Positions 46,613 through 55,997 of a DNA stretch of 64,000 nucleotides are shown in pieces. Made by a program: the position numbers and the translations under genes. The stretch comes from Streptomyces cellostaticus. GTDB taxonomy: Bacteria > Actinomycetota > Actinomycetes > Streptomycetales > Streptomycetaceae. The notes under the pieces are model-generated. The model was given only the letters and a program-made list of their open reading frames with translations, was not told the origin of the DNA and did not search any database. The DNA lies in NCBI RefSeq assembly GCF_001513965.1, contig NZ_KQ948020.1, positions 1-64,000 of the forward strand. The letters run 5' to 3'. Each line of letters begins with the position of its first letter. The stretch's first letter is position 1.

Positions 46613-47899
46613 CTAGGCACCCTGCCCTGACAGCGCCGAGACCAACACCGGCGTCACCTGCTCCACCTGCCAGGCCCGCGCCCCGTACCCCGCAAGCGCG
46701 ATCTCCACGGCCTTGACGTCGGCAGACGGCGGCTCCCAGCAGATCCGCCGCACCGTATCCGGCGAGACCAGGTTCTCCTGAGGCATGTTGAGCTGCTCGG
46801 CCAACGCCGACACCCCCGCTCGAGCCGCAGACAACCGAGCCGCGGCAGCAGGGTCCTTGTCGGCCCAGGCCCGTGGCGGCGGCGGCCCGGCAACCGGCTG
46901 CCCCGGCTGCGGCAACTGCGACTCGGGCAGAGCCCTCGCACGGTCCACCGCGGCCTGCCACTGCTCCAGCTGCCGTCGCCCGACCCGATGCCCGAAGCCG
47001 TTCAAAGCGGCCAGCGCGTGCACATTGGCCGGCAAAGAGAGCGCGGCCTCCACGATGGCCGCGTCCGAGAGCACCTTGCCCGGTGACACATCCCGTCGCT
47101 GGGCGATCCGGTCCCGCGTCTGCCACAGCTCGCGTACGACGGCCAGCTGGCGGCGCCGCCGCACCTTGTGCATGCCGGACGTACGGCGCCAGGGATCCTT
47201 GCGCGGCTCGGCCGGCGGCGCGGACGCGATCGCGTCGAACTCCTGGCGCGCCCACTCCAGCTTGCCCTGCCGGTCCAGCTCCTTCTCCAGCGCGTCGCGC
47301 AGGTCGACGAGGAGTTCCACGTCCAGCGCCGCATAGCGCAGCCAGGGCTCTGGCAGCGGCCGGGTGGACCAGTCGACGGCGGAGTGGCCCTTCTCCAGGA
47401 CGAAGCCGAGGACGCTCTCGACCATGGCGCCGAGGCCGACCCGGGGGAACCCGGCGAGCCGGCCCGCCAGTTCGGTGTCGAACAGCACGGTCGGCACCAT
47501 GCCTATTTCGCGCAGGCAGGGCAGATCCTGGGTGGCGGCGTGCAGCACCCATTCGACGCCGGACAGCGCCTCGCCGAGGCCGGACAGGTCGGGGCAGGCG
47601 ACGGGGTCGATCAGCGCGCTGCCGGCCCCCTCGCGGCGCAGCTGCACCAGGTAGGCGCGCTGCCCGTAGCGGTAGCCGGAGGCGCGCTCGGCGTCTACGG
47701 CGACGGGGCCGGAACCGGCGGCGAACGCGGCGATCGTCTCGGCGAGGGCGGCCTCGTCGGCGATCACGGGCGGAATGCCCTCGCGGGGTTCGAGCAGTGG
47801 AGTCGGCGCCCCCGTCTCAGACGATCCTGCGTCGTCCGGAGGGGTGCCTCCGGTGGTGCGCAGGGAAGCGTCTGCTGCGGTGTTTTGGGCGTCGGTCAC
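46613..47899 (-). CDS. rnd: Ribonuclease D
   Basis: 428 residues from GTG 47899. The DEDD exonuclease motifs are GPVAVDAERASGYRY (Exo I), HAATQDLPCL and FDTELAGRLAGF (Exo II), and YAALDVELLVDL (Exo III, with the Tyr of the DEDDy class). An HRDC domain follows (about 245-330, RRRRQLAVVRELWQTRDRIA). It trims 3' ends of stable RNA. The N-terminal about 35 residues are disordered. No strong ribosome site precedes the start. Confidence 0.88.
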   Translation of the reverse strand: MTDAQNTAADASLRTTGGTPPDDAGSSETGAPTPLLEPREGIPPVIADEAALAETIAAFAAGSGPVAVDAERASGYRYGQRAYLVQLRREGAGSALIDPVACPDLSGLGEALSGVEWVLHAATQDLPCLREIGMVPTVLFDTELAGRLAGFPRVGLGAMVESVLGFVLEKGHSAVDWSTRPLPEPWLRYAALDVELLVDLRDALEKELDRQGKLEWARQEFDAIASAPPAEPRKDPWRRTSGMHKVRRRRQLAVVRELWQTRDRIAQRRDVSPGKVLSDAAIVEAALSLPANVHALAALNGFGHRVGRRQLEQWQAAVDRARALPESQLPQPGQPVAGPPPPRAWADKDPAAAARLSAARAGVSALAEQLNMPQENLVSPDTVRRICWEPPSADVKAVEIALAGYGARAWQVEQVTPVLVSALSGQGA

Positions 47900-47925
47900 A
47901 TGTCAAGGGTATCCGTGTGTGGACA

Positions 47926-47959
47926 GCGCCCGTCGCCGGAACGTTCCGTCGACGGGCGC
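47926..47959. terminator. Long inverted repeat between rnd and the LuxR-type gene
   Basis: GCGCCCGTCG (47926-47935) pairs with CGACGGGCGC (47950-47959), and the loop itself contains the perfect palindrome CGGAACGTTCCG, so the whole 34 bases are an inverted repeat with one mismatch. It can terminate the LuxR-type transcript, or act as an operator 27 bp upstream of rnd. Confidence 0.55.
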
Positions 47960-48055
47960 CGGAGGGTCGTAAACCAGTCAGGCCGGTGAAACGTCCGGTT
48001 CACATGGCTGAACCGGTGCTGCCGTCGAGCGGCCCGGCGGAGGGAGAGGGAAGGG

Positions 48056-48715
48056 TCAGTGGATGATTCCGGTGCGCAGGGCCACGGCGACCATGCCGGC
48101 CCGGTCGCCCGTGCCGAGCTTGCGCGCGATGCGGGCGAGGTGGCTCTTCACGGTCAGTGCGGACAGGCCCATCGAGACGCCGATCGCCTTGTTCGACTGG
48201 CCCTCGGCGACCAGCCGCAGCACCTCGACCTCACGTCCGGACAGCTCCCGGTAGCCGCCCGGGTGGCTCGGGGCACCCGGGGGGCGGCGGTGCATCCGGG
48301 CGCCGGCACCGAGGGGGGTGGCGCCGGGCCGGGCGGGGAGCCCGATGTTCGTTCGGGTGCCGGTGACGACATAACCCTTGACCCCGCCCGCCAAAGCGTT
48401 ACGGACGGCGCCGATGTCGTCGGCGGCGGAGAGCGCGAGCCCGTTGGGCCAGCCCGCCGCGCGGGTCTCGGACAGCAGGGTCAGGCCGGAGCCGTCGGGA
48501 AGGTGGACGTCGGCGACGCAGATGTCGCGGGGGTTGCCGATGCGGGGACGAGCCTCCGCGATGGACGAGGCTTCGATGACATCACGCACACCGAGCGCCC
48601 ACAGATGGCGGGTGACGGTGGAACGGACGCGCGGGTCGGCCACGACCACCATGGCGGTCGGCTTGTTCGGGCGGTAGGCGACCAGGCTTGCGGGCTGCTC
48701 GAGGAGAACGGACAC
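48056..48715 (-). CDS. Orphan LuxR-type response regulator
   Basis: 219 residues from GTG 48715 with AGGAGG four bases upstream; the frame runs further up to 48805. An N-terminal receiver-like domain has a candidate phospho-acceptor Asp in ICVADVHLPDGSG, but the acidic pocket is reduced (VVVADPRVRS), so it may not be controlled by phosphorylation. A linker leads to a LuxR helix-turn-helix (LSGREVEVLRLVAEGQSNKA, ALTVKSHLARIARKLG). No sensor kinase is adjacent. The equivalent S. coelicolor gene near rnd is annotated as a two-component regulator. Confidence 0.85.
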   Translation of the reverse strand: MSVLLEQPASLVAYRPNKPTAMVVVADPRVRSTVTRHLWALGVRDVIEASSIAEARPRIGNPRDICVADVHLPDGSGLTLLSETRAAGWPNGLALSAADDIGAVRNALAGGVKGYVVTGTRTNIGLPARPGATPLGAGARMHRRPPGAPSHPGGYRELSGREVEVLRLVAEGQSNKAIGVSMGLSALTVKSHLARIARKLGTGDRAGMVAVALRTGIIH

Positions 48716-48995
48716 CAGGCCTCCTGGGGTGGGGGACGGGGCCGGCTTTGGGGAAGAAGCCGGGACGAACCGTGCTTTCAAGGTCACAGTCGTCTTCGGC
48801 AGCAAAGGTGCCCGCCTTTAGAGAATGATCACGATCTAGTGAGTAACAATCCGTGCAATTCGGACACGCGATCGATCATCCGAAGATCGAATCGGTCCGG
48901 GCCGGTGCGATTCGAGTACACAAAGTGGCCGTATCGACAAAGAGATGGTCAATTGGGCGTCCGCGGGGGTTAAGCCGGCGGGATCGGTCCTGACG

Positions 48996-49673
48996 TCACC
49001 GGGACTGCGGACCCCTGCGCTGCGGCAGGGTCACCACCGAGGCGTCGCCCGGGCCGGCCGGGGGCAGCCCGCCGACCTGGGCCAGCAGGTCGCACCAGGA
49101 GGTCAGGTGACCGGCGGTGTCCGGCACCCCACCGAGGCCCTCGCGGGGCGTCCAGGAGGCGCGGATCTCGATCTGCGAGGCGGGCGGCCGCTCGGACAGC
49201 CCGCCGAAGTAGTGCGAGCCCGCGCGCGTGACGGTGCCGCTCGGCTCGCCGTACGCGAGCCCGCGCGCCTGCAGCGCGCCGGTCAGCCACGACCAGCACA
49301 CCTCGGGCAGCAGCGGATCGGCCGCCATCTCCGGCTCCAGCTCCGCGCGCACCAGGGTCACCAGCCGGAACGTGCCACGCCAGGCCTCGTGCCCGGCCGG
49401 GTCGTGCAGCAGCACCAGCCGCCCGTCGGCCAGGTCCTGCTCGCCGTCGACCACCACGGCCTCCAGCGCGTACGCGAACGGGGCGAGCCGCTGCGGGGCG
49501 GGCGTCGGCTCCACCTCGACCTGCGGCCGCAGGCGCGCGCTGCGCAGGGCTTCCACCGCGGCCTGGAACGCCGGCGGAGCCGTACTGCCCGAGCGCCGGT
49601 CCGCCTCCCCGGTGTCCTTCGCGTCGTCCACTCCGTCACTACTGTCCGACGTTCGTCCTTGAGCCGCAGCCAT
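48996..49673 (-). CDS. DUF3000 family protein
   Basis: 225 residues from ATG 49673. A disordered N-terminus of about 30 residues precedes the conserved body (FQAAVEALRSARLRPQVEVE, LAPFAYALEAVV, GRLVLLHDPAGHEAWRGTFR, LLPEVCWSWLTGAL, TVTRAGSHYFGGL), which I recognise as DUF3000. It is found throughout actinobacteria next to hemE or rnd. Function unknown. No membrane helix. The 280 bp between its end and the LuxR-type gene to its left hold nothing I can assign. Confidence 0.75.
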   Translation of the reverse strand: MAAAQGRTSDSSDGVDDAKDTGEADRRSGSTAPPAFQAAVEALRSARLRPQVEVEPTPAPQRLAPFAYALEAVVVDGEQDLADGRLVLLHDPAGHEAWRGTFRLVTLVRAELEPEMAADPLLPEVCWSWLTGALQARGLAYGEPSGTVTRAGSHYFGGLSERPPASQIEIRASWTPREGLGGVPDTAGHLTSWCDLLAQVGGLPPAGPGDASVVTLPQRRGPQSR

Positions 49674-49740
49674 GGCGGAAGAGTAAGGGGAACCGGCGGC
49701 CGGTGCTGGACTAGACACCCCGCGCCGGTGTTGCGGTGCC

Positions 49741-49808
49741 GTCCGGGGGCTGCCGCCCCCGGGCCCGCTCCGGCCTGCGGCCTCGTCCTCGAACGCCGGA
49801 CGGGCCGA
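49741..49808. repeat. Streptomyces-type intergenic repeat before hemE
   Basis: Contains the hairpin GGGGGCTGCCGCCCCC, followed by CTCGTCCTCGAACGCCGGAC. This combination recurs between genes across many Streptomyces genomes (from memory). It lies 50 bp before the hemE start. Confidence 0.55.
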
Positions 49809-49857
49809 CCCCGGCCTGCGCTGAAAGCGCGCACCGGCGCCGTGCGAGACTTGCCCC

Positions 49858-50925
49858 GTGACCGCCAACGACACCCCCACGGGCCAGCAGCCGACAGCGA
49901 CGTACGACAGCGCCTTCCTCAAGGCGTGCAGGCGCGAGCCCGTGCCGCACACCCCCGTGTGGTTCATGCGCCAGGCCGGCCGCTCCCTGCCGGAGTACCT
50001 CAAGGTGCGCGAGGGCATCCCCATGCTCGAGTCCTGCACGCGGCCCGAGCTGGTCACCGAGATCACGCTGCAGCCGGTGCGCCGGCACGACGTGGACGCG
50101 GCGATCTACTACAGCGACATCGTCGTCCCGCTCAAGGCCATCGGTCTCGACCTCGACATCAAGCCCGGCATCGGCCCGGTCGTCGAGGAGCCCATCCGCA
50201 CCCGCGCCGACCTGGCCCGGCTGCGCGACCTCACGCCCGAGGACGTCTCCTACGTCACCGAGGCGATCGGCCTGCTCACCAAGGAGCTGGGCGCCACCCC
50301 GCTGATCGGTTTCGCGGGCGCGCCTTTCACCCTTGCGAGCTACCTCGTCGAGGGCGGTCCCTCTCGCACGTTCGAGAACGCCAAGGCGATGATGTACGGC
50401 GACCCCGAGCTGTGGGCCGACCTGCTGGACCGCCTCGCCGACATCACGGCCGCCTTCCTGAAGGTGCAGATCGAGGCCGGCGTGAGCGCGGTCCAGCTGT
50501 TCGACTCCTGGGTCGGCGCCCTCGCCCCGGCCGACTACCGGCGCTCGGTCATGCCGGCCTCCGCGAAGGTCTTCGACGCCGTCGCCGGCTACGGCGTCCC
50601 GCGCATCCACTTCGGTGTCGGCACCGGTGAGCTGCTGAAGCTCATGGGCGAGGCAGGCGCGGACGTCGTCGGCGTCGACTATCGCGTCCCGCTGGACGAA
50701 GCGGTGCGCCGCGTCGGGCCCGGCAAGGCGCTGCAGGGCAACCTCGACCCGACCGTCCTGTTCACCGACAAGGACACCGTCGAGGCCCGGGCCCGCGAGG
50801 TGCTGGACGCGGCCGCCGGTCTCGAGGGCCACGTCTTCAACCTCGGCCACGGCGTGCTGCCGAACACCGACCCGGACGCGCTGACCCGGCTCGTGGAGTA
50901 CGTCCACACGCACAGCGCCCGCTGA
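49858..50925 (+). CDS. hemE: Uroporphyrinogen decarboxylase
   Basis: 355 residues from GTG 49858. It converts uroporphyrinogen III to coproporphyrinogen III. The family signatures PVWFMRQAGRSLPEYLKVRE (N-terminal substrate loop with Arg) and IGFAGAPFTLASYLVEGG are present, as is the catalytic Asp in IYYSDIVVPL. It works with hemG and hemQ, about 3-4 kb downstream on the same strand. Confidence 0.97.
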   Translation: MTANDTPTGQQPTATYDSAFLKACRREPVPHTPVWFMRQAGRSLPEYLKVREGIPMLESCTRPELVTEITLQPVRRHDVDAAIYYSDIVVPLKAIGLDLDIKPGIGPVVEEPIRTRADLARLRDLTPEDVSYVTEAIGLLTKELGATPLIGFAGAPFTLASYLVEGGPSRTFENAKAMMYGDPELWADLLDRLADITAAFLKVQIEAGVSAVQLFDSWVGALAPADYRRSVMPASAKVFDAVAGYGVPRIHFGVGTGELLKLMGEAGADVVGVDYRVPLDEAVRRVGPGKALQGNLDPTVLFTDKDTVEARAREVLDAAAGLEGHVFNLGHGVLPNTDPDALTRLVEYVHTHSAR

Positions 50926-51013
50926 GCGGACCAGCCCCCGACGCGGCACGCGAATCGGTGAACGCGGCCGGGCAGGCGTGCGTATCTGTTCTCAACCGAC
51001 GTGAGGACAGGCG

Positions 51014-51298
51014 ATGAACGCTCCGCAGGTTTCGGCGATGCATGCTCTGCCCGATGGGGAGGCCGAGCTGTCTTTGGTGGTACGGCTTCCCTGGGAGGAC
51101 GTGGCGCGGCTCGGTCAGGAGGCGGGACGGCTGGCCGCGCAGATGCAGCGGCCGGTGACGTTGGACGAGGCGGTGAGCCATCGGCTGCGGTCGACCCGGC
51201 CGTCGGCTTCTCATGCCAGGCCGGCGGCCGAGCAGCCTGCGGCTGTGACGTCGGGTGCGGGTGTCACTTCCCTGCCGCGGATCAGCGGGACGGCTTGA
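51014..51298 (+). CDS. Small hypothetical protein
   Basis: 94 residues from ATG 51014 with GAGGAC upstream. The middle part (SLVVRLPWEDVARLGQEAGR, LAAQMQRPVTLDEAVSHRL) looks like a short helical domain; the tail is Ala/Pro-rich. I do not recognise the family. It is convergent to the oxidoreductase gene. Confidence 0.6.
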   Translation: MNAPQVSAMHALPDGEAELSLVVRLPWEDVARLGQEAGRLAAQMQRPVTLDEAVSHRLRSTRPSASHARPAAEQPAAVTSGAGVTSLPRISGTA

Positions 51299-51310
51299 GA
51301 AGCCTTGCGG

Positions 51311-52705
51311 TCACCTCGGCCGTACCTTTGCCGTTGCCTTTCTCGCCGCCACCAGGACCGGGTCCCACACCGGTGAGAACGGCGGGGCGTAGCCCAGGTC
51401 CAGGGCCGTCATCTGTTCCACCGTCATCTGCGCGGTCAGCGCCACCGCGGCGATGTCGACCCGCTTGGCCGCGCCCTCCCTGCCGACGATCTGTACGCCG
51501 AGCAGGCGGCCCGTGCGGCGCTCGGCGAGCATCTTGACCGTCATCGGGGAGGCACCGGGGTAGTAGCCGGCCCGGGTTGTCGACTCGATGGTGACGGTCT
51601 CGTACCGGAGGCCGACGCGGTGGGCGTCCTTCTCGCGCAGGCCGGTGCGGGCGATCTCCAGGTCGCAGACCTTGCTGACCGCCGTGCCGACGACGCCCGG
51701 GAAGGTGGCGTAACCGCCGCCGGCGTTGGTGCCGATGACCTGGCCGTGCTTGTTGGCGTGGGTGCCGAGCGGGACGTACTGCTCCTGGCCGGAGACCAGG
51801 TTGAGCACCTCGACGCAGTCGCCGCCCGCCCAGATGTTCTCGTGGCCGCGCACGCGCATCGCGAGGTCGGTGAGCAGGCCGCGGTGCGTGCCGAGCGGGA
51901 GGCCCGCCGCCTCGGCGAGCGCCGTCTGGGGACGTACGCCGATCCCCAGGACCACCAGGTCCGCCGGGAACTCGGCGTCCTCCGTGGCCACCGCCCGCAC
52001 CCGGCCGTCCTCGCCGGTGTGCACCTTGGTGACCTCGGCGTTGTTGACCATGGTGATGCCCAGGCCCTCCAGGGCCCGGTGCACCAGGCGGCCCATGTCC
52101 GGGTCGAGGGTCGACATGGGCTCCTTGCCGCGGTTGACGACCGTCACCTCGAAGCCGCGGTTGATGAGCGCCTCGGCCATCTCCACGCCGATGTAGCCCG
52201 CGCCGACGACCACCGCGCGCCGGCCGCGTGTGTGTGCCAGTGAGTCCAGCAGTGCCTGGCCGTCGTCCAGCGTCTGCACGCCGTGCACGCCCGGGGCGTC
52301 CGCGCCCGGCATGTCCGGGCGGATCGGGCGGGCGCCGGTCGCGATCACGAGTTTGTCGTACGACGTCCACGACTCGTCCCCGGAATCGACGTCACGCGCG
52401 CGTACCCGACCGCGCGCCACGTCGATCTCCGTGACCTCCGTGCGCATCCGCAGGTCGATGTCCCGCGCGCGGTGCTCCTCGGGCGTACGGGCGATCAGCC
52501 GGTCCCGCTCGGCGACGTCACCCCCCACCCAGTACGGGATCCCGCACGCCGAGTAGGAGCTGAAGTGGCCGCGCTCGAAGGCCACGATCTCCAGCTCGCC
52601 GGGACCGCGCAGCCGGCGCGCCTGCGACGCCGCGGACATCCCCGCGGCGTCGCCGCCGATCACGACCAGCCGTTCCCTGCCACCCCGCGCACCGCTCATG
52701 CTCAT
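51311..52705 (-). CDS. FAD-dependent pyridine nucleotide-disulfide oxidoreductase (CoA-disulfide reductase-like)
   Basis: 464 residues. The FAD motif is LVVIGGDAAGMSAASQA, the NAD(P)H motif VVVGAGYIGVEMAEAL, and the second FAD motif IWAGGDCVEV. A single redox Cys54 lies in SSYSACGIPYWVGG, the pattern of the CoA-disulfide reductase/NADH oxidase branch, rather than the CxxxxC pair of glutathione reductases. A C-terminal dimerisation domain is present. It probably reduces a low-molecular-weight disulfide, persulfide or oxygen in the cytoplasm. Actinobacteria lack glutathione, so the true substrate is open. Confidence 0.85.
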   Translation of the reverse strand: MSMSGARGGRERLVVIGGDAAGMSAASQARRLRGPGELEIVAFERGHFSSYSACGIPYWVGGDVAERDRLIARTPEEHRARDIDLRMRTEVTEIDVARGRVRARDVDSGDESWTSYDKLVIATGARPIRPDMPGADAPGVHGVQTLDDGQALLDSLAHTRGRRAVVVGAGYIGVEMAEALINRGFEVTVVNRGKEPMSTLDPDMGRLVHRALEGLGITMVNNAEVTKVHTGEDGRVRAVATEDAEFPADLVVLGIGVRPQTALAEAAGLPLGTHRGLLTDLAMRVRGHENIWAGGDCVEVLNLVSGQEQYVPLGTHANKHGQVIGTNAGGGYATFPGVVGTAVSKVCDLEIARTGLREKDAHRVGLRYETVTIESTTRAGYYPGASPMTVKMLAERRTGRLLGVQIVGREGAAKRVDIAAVALTAQMTVEQMTALDLGYAPPFSPVWDPVLVAARKATAKVRPR

Positions 52706-52732
52706 GCGAACACGCTACGGGGCCGGGGCATT

Positions 52733-53647
52733 TCAGTCCCGGCCGGGCTCGCCGGGGGAGCCGGGCGCGGGCTCGGTGCGGCGTGGCAGACGCGGGCGTA
52801 CGACGCGCAGCCACAGCAGCGCCAGCAGTACTGCGAGTGCGGCGAACGGCAGGATCGCGCCGAGGGCCAGGGCGACCCACAGCAGCATCGTGACGAACAC
52901 GTGCCAGCCGCCCGACAGTGCGTCCACGAAGCCCGGCGTGTCGTGCCCGGCGGCCTTGTGCACGGGCTTCTCGGACAGTGACAGGGTGATCGTCGCGAGG
53001 CTCGTACGGTCCTTCAGGGACGCCTGCTGCGCCAGCAGGGACTCCAGGTCGGCCTCGCGGCTGCTCAGCTCCCCCTCCAGGGTGACGACGTCGCTCAGCT
53101 TGGTCGCCCGGTCCATCAGCGCACGGATCCGGTTCACGCTCGCCCGCTGCGAGGCGATCCTGCTGTCCACGTCCACGACCTGGTCGGTGACGTCGACCGC
53201 CTTCGCGGTGCGCTCGACGAGCTTGCCGGTGCCCTGGAGGCCGGCGAGGACCTCGTCGTACTTCGCGGTGGGCACGCGCAGCACGACCCGGGTCCGCTCG
53301 TGGCCGTCGGAGTCCCGGCTGGTGCTCTCGCTCCCGACGTAGCCGCCCGCGCTCTCGGCGGTCGTACGGGCTTCCTCCAGGGCCTTGGCAGCGTCCTTGA
53401 CCTCGACGGTCAGGGAGGCGGTCCGGATGATCGCGCTCGGGGTGAGCCTGGGCGCCTTACGGGCGGACCTGGCGTCGTCCGCCTTGCTGCCGGCGGCGCC
53501 CGGCTGCTGCGCCTTCGCGCCCGCGGCGGACTTCGCCGAGCCGCCGCCCGCGTCGTTCGCGCCGCTGCACCCCGCGAGCGCGAGGGAGGCGGCGAGCAGG
53601 ACGCCGGCCAGCAGCCGGACGGGTCGTACGGAACGTGGTGTGCGCAT
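52733..53647 (-). CDS. DUF4349 lipoprotein
   Basis: 304 residues from ATG 53647 with GGGGGG upstream; the frame runs further up but without signals. A lipoprotein signal ends ALAGC with Cys27. A disordered Ala/Lys segment leads to the DUF4349 body: IIRTASLTVEVKDAAKALEE, a coiled coil (about 170-215, DSRIASQRASVNRIRALMDR) and a C-terminal membrane helix (FVTMLLWVALALGAILPFAA). It should sit on the outer face of the membrane. Function unknown. Confidence 0.8.
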   Translation of the reverse strand: MRTPRSVRPVRLLAGVLLAASLALAGCSGANDAGGGSAKSAAGAKAQQPGAAGSKADDARSARKAPRLTPSAIIRTASLTVEVKDAAKALEEARTTAESAGGYVGSESTSRDSDGHERTRVVLRVPTAKYDEVLAGLQGTGKLVERTAKAVDVTDQVVDVDSRIASQRASVNRIRALMDRATKLSDVVTLEGELSSREADLESLLAQQASLKDRTSLATITLSLSEKPVHKAAGHDTPGFVDALSGGWHVFVTMLLWVALALGAILPFAALAVLLALLWLRVVRPRLPRRTEPAPGSPGEPGRD

Positions 53648-53805
53648 GGGCGGTACCCCCCGGGGACGGTGATCTGTGACGCTCCTTCGACGCCGGGGCG
53701 GGCGGGGGCGTTTGGCGTTCCTGATCCCGATGCGGTCACGGTCCGGACTCGTCCCGGACACCGGTCCGGGGCGGGAGTGTCAGCGGGGTCTGAGAGAGTG
53801 GGGCC

Positions 53806-55260
53806 ATGAGCGCAACGGGTACGAGCACGGGGCATGTCGTCGTCATCGGAGCCGGTATCGCCGGGCTGGCCGCCGCCCACCGGCTGCTCGGGCGGGGGGC
53901 GCGTGTGACCGTCCTCGAGGCTTGCGACCGGGTCGGCGGCAAGCTGCTGCCCGGCGAGATCGCGGGTGTCAGGGTGGACCTGGGCGCCGAGTCGATGCTC
54001 GCCCGCCGCCCCGAGGCGGTGGCCCTCGCGCGCGAGGCCGGACTCGCCGAGCAGCTCCAGCCGCCGGCCACCGCGACCGCCTCGATCTGGACCCGCGGCG
54101 CCCTGCGCCCGATGCCCAAGGGCCATGTGATGGGCGTCCCCGGCACCGCCGCCGCCCTGGCCGGCGTCCTGTCCGACGAGGGCCTGGCCCGCATCGAGCG
54201 CGACGCCGTCCTGCCCCGCACGGAGGTCGGCGACGACGTGGCCGTCGGGGAGTACGTGGCGGCGCGGCTCGGCCGCGAGGTCGTCGACCGCCTGGTCGAG
54301 CCCCTGCTGGGCGGGGTGTACGCGGGCGATGCGTACCGCATCTCGATGCGCTCGGCCGTCCCGCAGCTCTTCCGGGCGGCCTGCACCCACGACTCCCTCA
54401 CTGCGGCCGTCCGCGACATCCAGGCCACGGCAGCCGCCCACCAGCAGACCGGGCCCGTCTTCATGGGCATCGAGGGCGGTGTGGGCCGGCTGCCGCTCGC
54501 GGTCGCCGCGTCGGTGCGGGCGCGCGGCGGCGAGATCCTGACCGGGGTGCCGGTCACCGGGCTGCGCCGGGAGGCGTCCGGCGGCTGGCAGGTCGCCACG
54601 GGGGAGCGTGCGCTGCATGCCGACGCGGTGATCGTCGCCGTACCCGCCCCGGCCGCCGCCGCTCTGCTGCGCGCCGAGTCCCCGGCGGCCGCCGCCGAGC
54701 TGGGCGCCGTCGAGTACGCCTCCATGGCGCTGATCACCCTCGCCTACCGGCGTGCCGACCTCGCCCTTCCCGAGGGCAGCGGCTTCCTCGTGCCGCCGGT
54801 CGACGGGCACACCATCAAGGCCTCGACCTTCGCCTCCCAGAAATGGGGCTGGATCGCCGAGGAGGACCCGGACGTGGTCGTGCTGCGCACCTCCGTGGGA
54901 CGCCATCGCGAGACGGAGATCCTCCGGCGCGAGGACGCCGACCTGGTCGAGGTGTCCCGGCACGACCTGCGCGAGGCCACCGGCCTGGAGGCCGTACCGC
55001 TCCGGACCCGGGTGACCCGCTGGACCGACGGCCTGCCCCAGTACCCGGTGGGCCACCACGCGCGCGTGGCCCGCATCCGCGAGCACGTCGCCAAGCTGCC
55101 CGGCCTCGCGGTGTGCGGCGCGCAGTACGACGGCGTCGGCATCCCTGCGTGCATCGCGAGCGCGTACGCGGCCGTGGACCAGCTGGGCGGCGATCTTGGC
55201 GGTGTCGAGGAGCTGACGGCCAACCCGGTGCAGAGTCTGCACGGCGGAGCGGGAGAATAG
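53806..55260 (+). CDS. hemG: Coproporphyrinogen III oxidase (HemG/HemY type)
   Basis: 484 residues from ATG 53806. The FAD-binding motif [20 protein letters not shown] and the following [10 protein letters not shown] are present, with the C-terminal flavin contact [14 protein letters not shown]. It belongs to the HemY family of oxygen-dependent enzymes. With HemQ next door, the likely step is coproporphyrinogen III to coproporphyrin III in the coproporphyrin-dependent pathway, rather than protoporphyrinogen oxidation. It ends five bases before hemQ. Confidence 0.93.
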   Translation: MSATGTSTGHVVVIGAGIAGLAAAHRLLGRGARVTVLEACDRVGGKLLPGEIAGVRVDLGAESMLARRPEAVALAREAGLAEQLQPPATATASIWTRGALRPMPKGHVMGVPGTAAALAGVLSDEGLARIERDAVLPRTEVGDDVAVGEYVAARLGREVVDRLVEPLLGGVYAGDAYRISMRSAVPQLFRAACTHDSLTAAVRDIQATAAAHQQTGPVFMGIEGGVGRLPLAVAASVRARGGEILTGVPVTGLRREASGGWQVATGERALHADAVIVAVPAPAAAALLRAESPAAAAELGAVEYASMALITLAYRRADLALPEGSGFLVPPVDGHTIKASTFASQKWGWIAEEDPDVVVLRTSVGRHRETEILRREDADLVEVSRHDLREATGLEAVPLRTRVTRWTDGLPQYPVGHHARVARIREHVAKLPGLAVCGAQYDGVGIPACIASAYAAVDQLGGDLGGVEELTANPVQSLHGGAGE

Positions 55261-55265
55261 GGACC

Positions 55266-55997
55266 ATGAGTGACGACGCCCCCACCACCGAGTCCGGCAG
55301 GATCCCGAACAAGGGCAAGCTGGCCAAGGACCTCAACGAGGTCATCCGCTACACCCTGTGGTCGGTCTTCAAGCTGAAGGACGTGCTGCCCGAGGACCGC
55401 GCGGGTTACGCCGACGAGGTCCAGGAGCTGTTCGACCAGCTCGCCGCCAAGGACGTGACGATCCGCGGCACCTACGACGTCTCCGGCCTGCGTGCCGACG
55501 CCGACCTCATGATCTGGTGGCACGCCGAGACCAGCGACCAGCTCCAGGAGGCGTACAACCTCTTCCGCCGCACCAAGCTGGGCCGCGCCCTGGAGCCGGT
55601 CTGGTCGAACATGGCGCTGCACCGCCCCGCCGAGTTCAACCGCTCGCACATCCCGGCGTTCCTCGCCGACGAGACGCCCCGCAACTACGTGAGCGTCTAC
55701 CCGTTCGTGCGCTCCTACGACTGGTACCTGCTGCCCGACGAGGACCGCCGCCGGATGCTCGCCGACCACGGCAAGATGGCCCGCGGCTACCCGGACGTGC
55801 GCGCCAACACGGTCGCCTCGTTCTCGCTCGGCGACTACGAGTGGCTCCTCGCCTTCGAGGCCGACGAGCTGTACCGCATCGTCGACCTCATGCGCCACCT
55901 GCGCGCCTCGGAGGCCCGCATGCACGTCCGCGAAGAGGTTCCCTTCTACACGGGGCGCCGTAAGGACATCGCCGAGCTGGTCGCCGGGCTCGCCTAG
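55266..55997 (+). CDS. hemQ: Coproheme decarboxylase (HemQ/ChdC)
   Basis: 243 residues from ATG 55266, five bases after the hemG stop. It is a chlorite-dismutase-fold protein that decarboxylates coproheme to haem b with peroxide. The catalytic Tyr is in [13 protein letters not shown] and the proximal haem His in [12 protein letters not shown]. The actinobacterial length is normal. Its presence shows the coproporphyrin-dependent haem route. The stop TAG is shared with the converging peptidase gene through the palindrome CTAG. Confidence 0.95.
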   Translation: MSDDAPTTESGRIPNKGKLAKDLNEVIRYTLWSVFKLKDVLPEDRAGYADEVQELFDQLAAKDVTIRGTYDVSGLRADADLMIWWHAETSDQLQEAYNLFRRTKLGRALEPVWSNMALHRPAEFNRSHIPAFLADETPRNYVSVYPFVRSYDWYLLPDEDRRRMLADHGKMARGYPDVRANTVASFSLGDYEWLLAFEADELYRIVDLMRHLRASEARMHVREEVPFYTGRRKDIAELVAGLA

